Shown piece after piece: positions 58,116 through 64,000 of a DNA stretch of 64,000 nucleotides. Each line of letters begins with the position of its first letter. Position 1 is the stretch's first letter. The stretch lies in assembly GCF_900101015.1 (NCBI RefSeq), contig NZ_FNFZ01000021.1:27114-91113 (forward strand). Direction: 5' to 3'. Position numbers and translations under genes: made by a program. The notes under the pieces were generated by a model. That model was not told the DNA's origin. It made no database searches and was given only the letters and a program-made list of their open reading frames with translations. The DNA comes from Sarcina sp. DSM 11001. GTDB taxonomy: Bacteria > Bacillota > Clostridia > Lachnospirales > Lachnospiraceae.

Positions 58116-58925
58116 ATGTTTAAAGATATTACACTCGGACAATACTACCAGACAGATTCACTGCTCCACCGCCTGGATCCCCGCGTCAAGCTCGTGGGGA
58201 CTCTGGTGTATATCATTTCGCTTTTTGTGGTGGACAGCTTTACGGGCTATATCATCGCGGGAATTTTTCTCGCGGCAATGATCGTGCTCTCAAATGTTCC
58301 TGTCGGCTATATTGTCCGCGGCATGCGCGCGATCCTGATCCTTCTCCTGATCACCATGTCCTTCAACCTGTTCCTGACTCCGGGCCAGGTGATTTTCCGT
58401 ATCGGCTTTTTGAAAATAACCAGAGAGGGCCTCGCCTTTGCCATCAAGATGGCGATCCGCCTCTCCCTCCTCGTGATCGGGTCTTCCCTGATGACGCTCA
58501 CGACGACCCCCAACCAGCTGACCGACGCCATTGAGAGCCTCCTGGGACCGCTCAAGCGCTTCCGCGTGCCGGTGCATGAGATCGCCATGATGATGTCCAT
58601 AGCCCTGCGCTTTATCCCGATCCTGATGGAAGAGACGGACAAGATCATGAAAGCGCAGATCGCCAGAGGCGCCGACTTCGAGAGCAGAAATCTCATAAAA
58701 AAAATGAAGAGCCTTGTCCCACTCCTCGTGCCGCTGTTTATCTCGGCTTTCCGCCGCGCCAACGACCTCGCCATGGCCATGGAGGCCAGATGCTATAGAG
58801 GCGGCGCCGGGAGGACCAAGATGAAACCGCTGGTGTATCTGGGCAGAGACCGGGCAGCCTACCTCACCCTCTTCATCTATTTTGCGGTGTGCGTGGCTGT
58901 GAGAGTTCTCCCGCTTCCTTTTTGA
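58116..58925 (+). CDS. ecfT: Energy-coupling factor transporter transmembrane protein EcfT
   Basis: 269 residues with about five to six membrane helices. The coupling motifs carrying Ala-Arg-Gly appear as KAQIARGADFES and the AMEARCYRGG segment, which dock onto the two ATPases. Opening TLGQYYQTDSLLHRLDPRVK is typical. It links S components to the EcfA1A2 dimer. Start ATG after GGGAACGGAT (weak RBS). REP-like palindromes follow its stop. Confidence 0.95.
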   Translation: MFKDITLGQYYQTDSLLHRLDPRVKLVGTLVYIISLFVVDSFTGYIIAGIFLAAMIVLSNVPVGYIVRGMRAILILLLITMSFNLFLTPGQVIFRIGFLKITREGLAFAIKMAIRLSLLVIGSSLMTLTTTPNQLTDAIESLLGPLKRFRVPVHEIAMMMSIALRFIPILMEETDKIMKAQIARGADFESRNLIKKMKSLVPLLVPLFISAFRRANDLAMAMEARCYRGGAGRTKMKPLVYLGRDRAAYLTLFIYFAVCVAVRVLPLPF

Positions 58926-58930
58926 AACAA

Positions 58931-59072
58931 GGAAACAAGGGGACGGTCCTTTTGTATCTGTCCCCCTGTCTCTTTCGCTTGGGAAACAAAGGGACGGTTA
59001 AAACAAAGGGACGGTCCTTTTGTAAAACAAAGGGACGGTCCTTTTGTATCTGTCCCCCTGTCTCTTTCGCTT
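58931..59072. repeat. REP-like palindromic repeats after ecfT
   Basis: Four copies, two full (about 58931-58980 and 59024-59072) and two truncated. The core ACAAAGGGACGGTCCTTTTG is close to a perfect palindrome and is followed by ATCTGTCCCCCTGTCTC. Inverted partners GGGGAC and GTCCCC allow each full copy to fold. It resembles elements mobilised by REP-associated tyrosine transposases, which are not encoded in this window. Confidence 0.8.
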
Positions 59073-59164
59073 TTATGCGGGTCAGGGCTCAGGAACTGTA
59101 GCGAAAGAATCTGTACGTTTTGCCTGCCTGGATTTCCGCGGAACAGCGTTGCCATCACCTGACG

Positions 59165-59220
59165 ATGCTCATGGATCGATGTTCATGGATTGATGCTCAT
59201 GGATTGATGCTCATGGATCG
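59165..59220. repeat. 14-bp tandem repeat, four copies
   Basis: ATGCTCATGGATCG-type units at 59165, 59179, 59193 and 59207. Nothing else is seen in the gap up to truA. Confidence 0.9.
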
Positions 59221-59340
59221 TAGATTCATTATTGTCATACGTTCTTCCGCTTTGTCAGCAAAAATCCATTCTGCGCAAACTGTACAGTCAGGAATTATGC
59301 GAAAATAACTTGACCATTTCGCGGAAGAAGTTATGGCATT

Positions 59341-60396
59341 ATGAGTAAACGAATTCTTCTTTCCGTCGCTTATGACGGCACGGATTACGCCGGTTTCCAG
59401 GCGCAGAAGAGCGGTGTTCCCACGATCGAGGGAGAACTGAACCGCGCCCTGACTGAGCTTACCGGAGTACCAGTGGAGGTCATCGGGGCCAGCAGGACGG
59501 ACTCGGGGGTGCACGCCCGCTGCAATCTCGCTGTATTCGATACGGAGAGCCGCATTCCCCCGGAAAAATTTGCCCATGCAATAAACGTTCGCCTTCCGGA
59601 CCAGATCTGCGTCCAGACCTCCATGGAGGTTCCGGCGGATTTTCACCCTCGCCGGTGCAGCACGGTCAAGACCTATGAATACCGCATCTGGAACGCGCAG
59701 ATGCCGGATCCCATGCGGCGGCTCTATACGTACTTTTCCCGGTACCGGTTTGATATTGATAAAATGAGAGAGGCTGCTGCATACCTGGTGGGCGAACATG
59801 ATTTCAAGAGCTTCTGCAGTACTTATACGAGTGCGAAGACTACCGTCCGCGAGGTGCTGGCGGTTGATGTGGAGGAGATCCTGCCGGGATGTGAGACCGC
59901 ACTACCAGGTTCTGAGACCGCGCTGCCAGGTTCTGAAATCGCGCTGCCAGGTTCTGAAATCGCACTGACAGGTTCTGAAATCGCACTGCCAGGTTCTGAG
60001 ACCGCGCTGCCAGGTTCTGAAATCGCGCTGCCAGGTTCTGAAATCGCGCTGCCAGGTTCTGAAATCACACTGACAGGCTCTGAGAACGTTTCTGACAGCC
60101 GTTCTGATGCCGGTCCCGGTTCTGATTCCGTCAGTTCCGCTGCCCGCATGCCGCGGGAGATCGTCATCCGCGTCACTGGACGCGGCTTTCTTTACAATAT
60201 GGTCCGTATCATTGCGGGAACCCTGATGGAAGTGGGACGGGGAGCGAAGACGCCTGACCAGATCCCGGACATCCTGAATGCCTGTGACCGCCGCGCGGCA
60301 GGGCCTACAGCTCCCGCCTGCGGACTGACCCTGGTCCGGTATGAGATCCTGGAACCGGGCATGGAGAGGGTCTTTGACATTCATAAAACAACCTGA
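59341..60396 (+). CDS. truA: tRNA pseudouridine synthase A with tandem-repeat insertion
   Basis: 351 residues against about 245-265 usually. It makes pseudouridine at positions 38-40 of tRNA anticodon arms. The catalytic aspartate is D54 in GASRTDSGVHA, and the C-terminal domain has GRGFLYNMVRIIAGTLMEVG. After residue about 183, nine 7-residue repeats of the type EIALPGS (184-246) and a Ser/Asp-rich tail to about 268 are inserted, in frame, between two beta-strands. The core on both sides is intact, so the enzyme probably works. Weak RBS. Only 5 nt separate it from the phosphatase gene. Confidence 0.95.
   Translation: MSKRILLSVAYDGTDYAGFQAQKSGVPTIEGELNRALTELTGVPVEVIGASRTDSGVHARCNLAVFDTESRIPPEKFAHAINVRLPDQICVQTSMEVPADFHPRRCSTVKTYEYRIWNAQMPDPMRRLYTYFSRYRFDIDKMREAAAYLVGEHDFKSFCSTYTSAKTTVREVLAVDVEEILPGCETALPGSETALPGSEIALPGSEIALTGSEIALPGSETALPGSEIALPGSEIALPGSEITLTGSENVSDSRSDAGPGSDSVSSAARMPREIVIRVTGRGFLYNMVRIIAGTLMEVGRGAKTPDQIPDILNACDRRAAGPTAPACGLTLVRYEILEPGMERVFDIHKTT
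59892..60080. repeat. 21-bp in-frame tandem repeat inside truA, nine copies
   Basis: Nine 21-bp units from 59892, most with CCAGGTTCTGA, and two variants with ACAGG in place of CCAGG. The unit length is a multiple of 3, so copy changes keep the frame. It leaves long open frames on the minus strand, which are artefacts. Confidence 0.95.
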
Positions 60397-60401
60397 GAAA
60401 A

Positions 60402-61916
60402 ATGAAAAAAGAGAAGAAGAAAAGACACCTGTTTATCACCCTGTTCCTGATCGCCTTACTTCTGGCGGGCTGTGGTGGTTCGAGCCAGGCTGAGACTGTA
60501 CAAAATGATACTGTCCAGACACAGAACGAGAATGTATCTGCTGGTGCGCACGTCTCAGACACAGGCAGCACGTCATCAGCCGATGTACATGTATTGTATG
60601 CTGATAAAACCGCCCAGGCGGCTGCGCAGGAACACGATCAGGAGGAAAATCCAAATCCTGCCGGTCGCCTTAGATCATTGTCCCATGAAGGATATATCCT
60701 GGAGCAGGTTGTAGTACTCAGCCGTCATAATATTCGCTCTCCCATGAGCGGCAGCGGCTCAGTGCTGACTGAAATTACCCCTCATGAGTGGATATCCTGG
60801 ACATCAAATCCCAGTGAACTATCTCTCCGTGGCGGCGCTCTTGAGACAATGATGGGGCAGTATTTCCGAAGATGGGCGGAAAAAGAAAGACTTTTTCCTG
60901 AGAATTACCAACCGGATGACAGCTCTGTTCGTATCTATGCAAATGCAAAGCAGCGAACGATTGCTACAGCGCAGTTCTTTGCAACGGGACTTCTACCCAC
61001 GGCAGGTCTGGAAGTCGAGACACACGTCGAGTACGACAGTATGGATCCGACTTTTAAGCCTCAGTTGACTTTCGTCAACAATGCATATACCCGAGATGTG
61101 GAATCACAGGTAAAAGAACTATATGGGGACGATATCGCTTCCCTGGCAGACAACTACAGACTTTTGGAGGATGTCATCGACATGGAGGATTCCCCTGCCT
61201 GGAGGAGCGGGGAAGCAGCGTCGCTCCGTACTGATGACACAGAGCTCATACTAAAGCTGAACGAGGAGCCGAACCTGTCCGGTTCTCTCAAAATGGGCGG
61301 CAGAATCAGTGATGCACTCGTCCTCCAGTATTATGAAGAACAGGATGATGAAAAAGCTGCCTTTGGCCATGTCCTTACAAAAGAGCAATGGCAGAAAGTC
61401 AGCGAAGTCAAGGACACCTATCAGGAAATCCTCTTTTCAACACCGCTTCTGGCTCCGAATGTGGCACATCCGCTTCTGATTGAAGTCAAAGATGAGCTGG
61501 AAAACCAGAACAGAAAATTCTCTTTTCTCTGCGGACACGATTCAAATATCGGGAGCGTTCTCGCATCTCTCGGCGCAGAAGATTACACGCTCCCTGATTC
61601 CATCGAGAAAAAAGTCCCTATAGGCAGCAAGCTGGTCTTTTCCAGATGGACAGACGCAGACTCCAACGCATGGATCAGTGTGAATCTGGTATACCAGACT
61701 GCTGATCAATTGCGCGGGCTGACGTTGCTGGACATCGATACACCTCCTGCCATTTTCCCGATAGCGCTGAAACATCTGGAGATGAACGCGGACGGACTTT
61801 ATGCAGCTCAGGATGTGATGAACCGATTCGATCAGGCCATTAAGGAATATGGAAAAATAATTAAGAAATATGAAAAAGGAGATGATTCAGCTTCCCCTGC
61901 CGAATCGAACTTTTGA
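60402..61916 (+). CDS. Histidine acid phosphatase lipoprotein (phytase/glucose-1-phosphatase type)
   Basis: 504 residues. Signal peptide with lipobox LLAGC (Cys24), so it should be lipid-anchored outside the membrane, then a Ser/Thr/Gln-rich linker to about residue 85. The phosphohistidine motif is RHNIRSP (108-114), a variant of RHGxRxP in which Asn replaces Gly. The proton donor is in CGHDSNIGSV (about residue 378). These two motifs define branch-2 histidine phosphatases, which release phosphate from sugar phosphates or phytate. It follows truA by 5 nt and is probably co-transcribed; A+T content and codon use look less biased than the ribosomal genes. An accessory insertion before rplM is likely. 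Confidence 0.88.
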   Translation: MKKEKKKRHLFITLFLIALLLAGCGGSSQAETVQNDTVQTQNENVSAGAHVSDTGSTSSADVHVLYADKTAQAAAQEHDQEENPNPAGRLRSLSHEGYILEQVVVLSRHNIRSPMSGSGSVLTEITPHEWISWTSNPSELSLRGGALETMMGQYFRRWAEKERLFPENYQPDDSSVRIYANAKQRTIATAQFFATGLLPTAGLEVETHVEYDSMDPTFKPQLTFVNNAYTRDVESQVKELYGDDIASLADNYRLLEDVIDMEDSPAWRSGEAASLRTDDTELILKLNEEPNLSGSLKMGGRISDALVLQYYEEQDDEKAAFGHVLTKEQWQKVSEVKDTYQEILFSTPLLAPNVAHPLLIEVKDELENQNRKFSFLCGHDSNIGSVLASLGAEDYTLPDSIEKKVPIGSKLVFSRWTDADSNAWISVNLVYQTADQLRGLTLLDIDTPPAIFPIALKHLEMNADGLYAAQDVMNRFDQAIKEYGKIIKKYEKGDDSASPAESNF

Positions 61917-62215
61917 ACGGAGTTTCTTTTTTGTTGCCTTGGTTATCTCCACTTGCATACACTACTCTTCCCAGTACTTGCCGGGGGGCTGTTTCAATCA
62001 ATCTTATCAGGGATTTGATTAAGAAAAATACCGAATTTTGGAAATCCACGATGAATGAAACCGGTGTGGACCAGAAAACCATCAGCAGCAAGTATCTTGA
62101 GATGGATGATTTTTCACTTCAGCAAAGGGAAAAGACTGAATGGAAATGCGAACGGGAAAAGGGAAAAGAGAACGGAAAAAAATACAATTACCGGTTGACA
62201 CTGGTATCTGTGTAA
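61913..62215 (+). pseudogene. Possible orphan gene fragment of unknown family
   Basis: About 100 codons open from a TTG with no RBS, overlapping the phosphatase stop. The second half (EFWKSTMNETGVDQ...; MDDFSLQQREKTEW) has a protein-like composition, unlike the first half, which could mean the truncated C-terminus of a lost gene. I do not recognise the family. The rplM promoter overlaps its end. It may equally be non-coding. Confidence 0.3.
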
Positions 62216-62223
62216 GCTAAAAT
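62195..62223 (+). promoter_or_regulatory. rplM-rpsI promoter
   Basis: TTGACA (62195-62200) and TAAAAT (62218-62223) with a 17-bp spacer. The 175-nt leader that follows could hold an L13-type regulatory leader as in other Firmicutes, but I cannot confirm the conserved structure. Confidence 0.75.
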
Positions 62224-62402
62224 ATTCGGGTGCGACGACAGAACGCATCTATTTGTGTGCCCCAGACTCCCCGGTTTTGGGCGGATGCAGCCTGTCACTG
62301 CGACATCGCACATTTGAATCTAACGAAATCACTGAAATAAATAAAACAAATGGGCCGGAGGTCAGATGCCGGACCATGTGACGCACCGATGGAGGAAAAT
62401 AC

Positions 62403-62831
62403 ATGAAAACCTATGTGCCAGGCGCAGCAGATATTGAGAAGAAATGGTATGTAGTGGATGCGACCGACATGACTCTCGGCCGCCTTGCATGTGCAGTTGC
62501 CAATGCCCTGCGCGGCAAGAACAAGCCCTATTTTACACCTTTTTTGGATACAGGCGATTATGTCATTGTTGTAAATGCTGAGAAGATCAAAGTCACCGGC
62601 AAGAAGCTGGATCAGAAGATCTATTTCCGTCACTCCGAGTACGTCGGCAGCGCGAAGTACACCACCCTTCGTGAGATGCTCCGCACAAAGCCTGTCAGAG
62701 TTATTGAGCACGCCGTCCGCGGCATGCTTCCCAAGGGAAGACTTGGCGATGACATGTACAGAAAGCTCCACGTATATGAAGGCCCCGAACACAAGCATGC
62801 GGCACAGAAGCCCGAAGAGCTGAAGTTCTAA
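62403..62831 (+). CDS. rplM: 50S ribosomal protein L13
   Basis: 142 residues. WYVVDATDMTLGRLACAVAN, YFTPFLDTGDYVIVVNAEKI and VRGMLPKGRLG are characteristic. L13 is an early 50S assembly protein and in several bacteria represses its own mRNA. Start ATG after GGAGGAAAATAC. rpsI follows after 33 nt. Confidence 0.98.
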   Translation: MKTYVPGAADIEKKWYVVDATDMTLGRLACAVANALRGKNKPYFTPFLDTGDYVIVVNAEKIKVTGKKLDQKIYFRHSEYVGSAKYTTLREMLRTKPVRVIEHAVRGMLPKGRLGDDMYRKLHVYEGPEHKHAAQKPEELKF

Positions 62832-62864
62832 GTTCCAATCGGAGTTTGAAAGGAGAGATTTACA

Positions 62865-63260
62865 ATGGCTAAAGAAGCGACCTATTACGGAACCGGCAGA
62901 AGGAAATCCTCTGTTGCCCGCGTTTTCATTACCCCCGGCACCGGCAATATGACCATCAACGGCAGGACCATTGATGATTATTTCGGACTTGAGACCCTCA
63001 AGGTCATCGTCAACCAGCCCATCGTCCTTACCGGCACTACCGGCCAGTACGACTACAAGATCACCGTCAAGGGCGGCGGCACCACCGGCCAGGCCGGCGC
63101 GATCCGCCACGGCATTTCCCGTGCCCTGATCGAGGCTGATCCCGACCTTCGTCCTGTCCTCAAGAAAGCAGGCTTCCTGACCCGTGACCCTCGTATGAAA
63201 GAGAGAAAGAAATACGGTCTCAAAGGCGCAAGGCGTGCACCTCAGTTCAGCAAGCGCTGA
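62865..63260 (+). CDS. rpsI: 30S ribosomal protein S9
   Basis: 131 residues. [20 protein letters not shown] at the start, [14 protein letters not shown] in the middle and the C-terminal FSKR tail that reaches the P-site tRNA are all intact. Start ATG after AAAGGAGAGATTTACA. Ends the rplM-rpsI unit with a strong terminator. Confidence 0.98.
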   Translation: MAKEATYYGTGRRKSSVARVFITPGTGNMTINGRTIDDYFGLETLKVIVNQPIVLTGTTGQYDYKITVKGGGTTGQAGAIRHGISRALIEADPDLRPVLKKAGFLTRDPRMKERKKYGLKGARRAPQFSKR

Positions 63261-63286
63261 TCGGAATATTTTACAACGACACAAAG

Positions 63287-63319
63287 AAGCCCGGAAATTC
63301 AACGTTTCCGGGCTTTTTT
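63287..63319 (+). terminator. rpsI terminator
   Basis: AAGCCCGGAAA (63287-63297) pairs with TTTCCGGGCTT (63305-63315), followed by TTTT. Confidence 0.92.
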
Positions 63320-63336
63320 CATGCCCTAAACTTTTT

Positions 63337-63493
63337 GTTTGTTTTTGCGCAATCTGACCGGAAAACAGTAGTAAATGAGGAATAGAAAGTTTGTTTTCGC
63401 GCAATCTGACCGGAAAACAGTAGTAAATGAGGAATAGAAAGTTTGTTTTCGTGCAATCTGACCCAGAAAACAGTAGTTAATGAGGAAAAGAAA
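63337..63493. repeat. 52-bp tandem repeat, three copies
   Basis: Units at 63337-63388, 63389-63440 and 63441-63493. The first two are almost identical. The third is diverged and runs into the reading frame of the VirD4-like fragment, so the repeat may have grown from that gene's sequence. Confidence 0.95.
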
Positions 63494-63654
63494 ATCGCAG
63501 CCTTGATCGATTTCATCGGCGCCATGGAGGTCCGGGAGGATGATGAAGAGTTCCAGAATCCCGTGGATATCATGTTTGAAAATTTGGAGAAGAAGAATCC
63601 AAAACACTTCTCAGTCAGGTAATACAAGAAATATAAGCTGGCCCCGGGCAGGTG
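63464..63654 (+). pseudogene. Decayed fragment of a VirD4/TcpA-like conjugative coupling protein
   Basis: The frame ending at the TAA of 63620-63622 reads ...ALIDFIGAMEVREDDEEFQ and NPVDIMFENLEKKNPKHFSV. After the stop the same frame continues YKKYKLAPGR before a TGA. From memory this matches an internal part of VirD4-like ATPases of Clostridia integrative conjugative elements (CD1115 type), where the text runs ...HFAVRQYKKYKLAAGKTAKSIL. The TAA sits exactly where the Gln codon would be. No start, no Walker motifs and no neighbours of the element remain. Confidence 0.55.
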
Positions 63655-63706
63655 AGTAAATCTGTATTTATTCATCGTTATTCTCCCGGGCTTATTTTTT
63701 TGCTCT

Positions 63707-64000
63707 TTACAGTGGGAACGCAACCGCGTCCGAGTAAAGCTTTTTCAGAATATCAAGGAAGGTTTTCAGACTGTCTCTCTGGTCTTCTTTATGGGTGCAT
63801 AGAACGCAGGAGAAGCCCTCCTTGCAGTCGAACGGGATCCACGCGAACTGTCCGCTGTGGTCGTTTAAGAAGCCCGGAGCCAGACAGACGCCGCGTCCCG
63901 CAGCCACATTTGTCAGCGTGGTGTCATGATCAGCACTGTTAAAATAATTGATCTTTCCTGAGCTGATCAGCCGGTGCTGAACTGTTTTCAAAGCCTGCGG
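63707..64000 (-). CDS. LysR-family transcriptional regulator, C-terminal part (5' end outside window)
   Basis: The frame is open to the window edge, so this is the last 97 residues of a longer protein. The segment NSADHDTTLTNVAAGRGVCLAPGF, followed by FAWIPFDCKEGFSCVLCTHKED and a final helix, matches the second effector-binding subdomain of LysR regulators. The VAAGRGV turn is a common family landmark. The DNA-binding domain would be upstream, outside the window. Effector and targets unknown. Confidence 0.75.
   Translation of the reverse strand, partial: PQALKTVQHRLISSGKINYFNSADHDTTLTNVAAGRGVCLAPGFLNDHSGQFAWIPFDCKEGFSCVLCTHKEDQRDSLKTFLDILKKLYSDAVAFPL

Noticed and set aside
59823..60384. Minus-strand frames (117 and 160 codons) within truA
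   Set aside because: Artefacts of the 21-bp repeat, which is open in several frames.

Overview
The window is a Firmicutes chromosome segment, most likely from a Lachnospiraceae-type Clostridia. The reasons are the gene order (rpmG-secE-nusG-rplKAJL-rpoBC-rpsL-rpsG-fusA-tuf ... rpsJ to rplQ, then ecfA1-ecfA2-ecfT-truA and rplM-rpsI), zinc-binding S14, L33 and L36, strong GGAGG ribosome binding sites, and a DUF2325/DUF3793/flavodoxin trio. The species cannot be named from the sequence alone.

Layout. 1-3400: the 3' end of a P1B-type ATPase, a repeat-dense spacer, then DUF2325, DUF3793 and flavodoxin genes. 3400-6950: an ABC ATPase with a large FtsX-type permease. 7130-10850: tRNA-Pro with anticodon AGG, dxs, and convergent dxr (two MEP isoprenoid genes). 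11300-13070: pta and a small membrane-anchored Ig-like protein. 13516-30700: rpmG-secE-nusG, rplKA, the L10 leader with rplJL, rpoBC, rpsL-rpsG-fusA and tuf, several units with near-consensus promoters. 31000-37930: an accessory block between tuf and rpsJ, holding a repeat-rich secreted SGNH protein, a DHHW-like protein without its catalytic residues, a small alarmone synthetase, an rRNA-type methyltransferase and putP. 38170-56130: the S10-spc-alpha supercluster, with unusually long structured spacers. 56250-60400: ECF transporter core genes and a truA carrying a tandem-repeat insertion. 60400-63320: a histidine-acid-phosphatase lipoprotein, then rplM-rpsI. 63330-64000: 52-bp tandem repeats, a decayed VirD4-like conjugation gene fragment, and the end of a LysR-type regulator.

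Most of the window is core translation and transcription machinery. Its distinctive feature is a heavy load of short tandem duplications (14-61 bp units) in nearly every non-operonic gap. Several copy the 3' end of the preceding gene including its stop codon, and two lie in frame inside coding sequence (truA and the SGNH gene). No CRISPR array, intact insertion sequence, rRNA gene or complete mobile element is visible. I see no convincing new multi-gene system. The best leads are the repeat-generating process itself, the truA insertion, the A34 tRNA-Pro, the pseudoenzyme next to an SGNH hydrolase, a REP-like palindrome family at two loci, and the structured leaders before adk and rpsJ.
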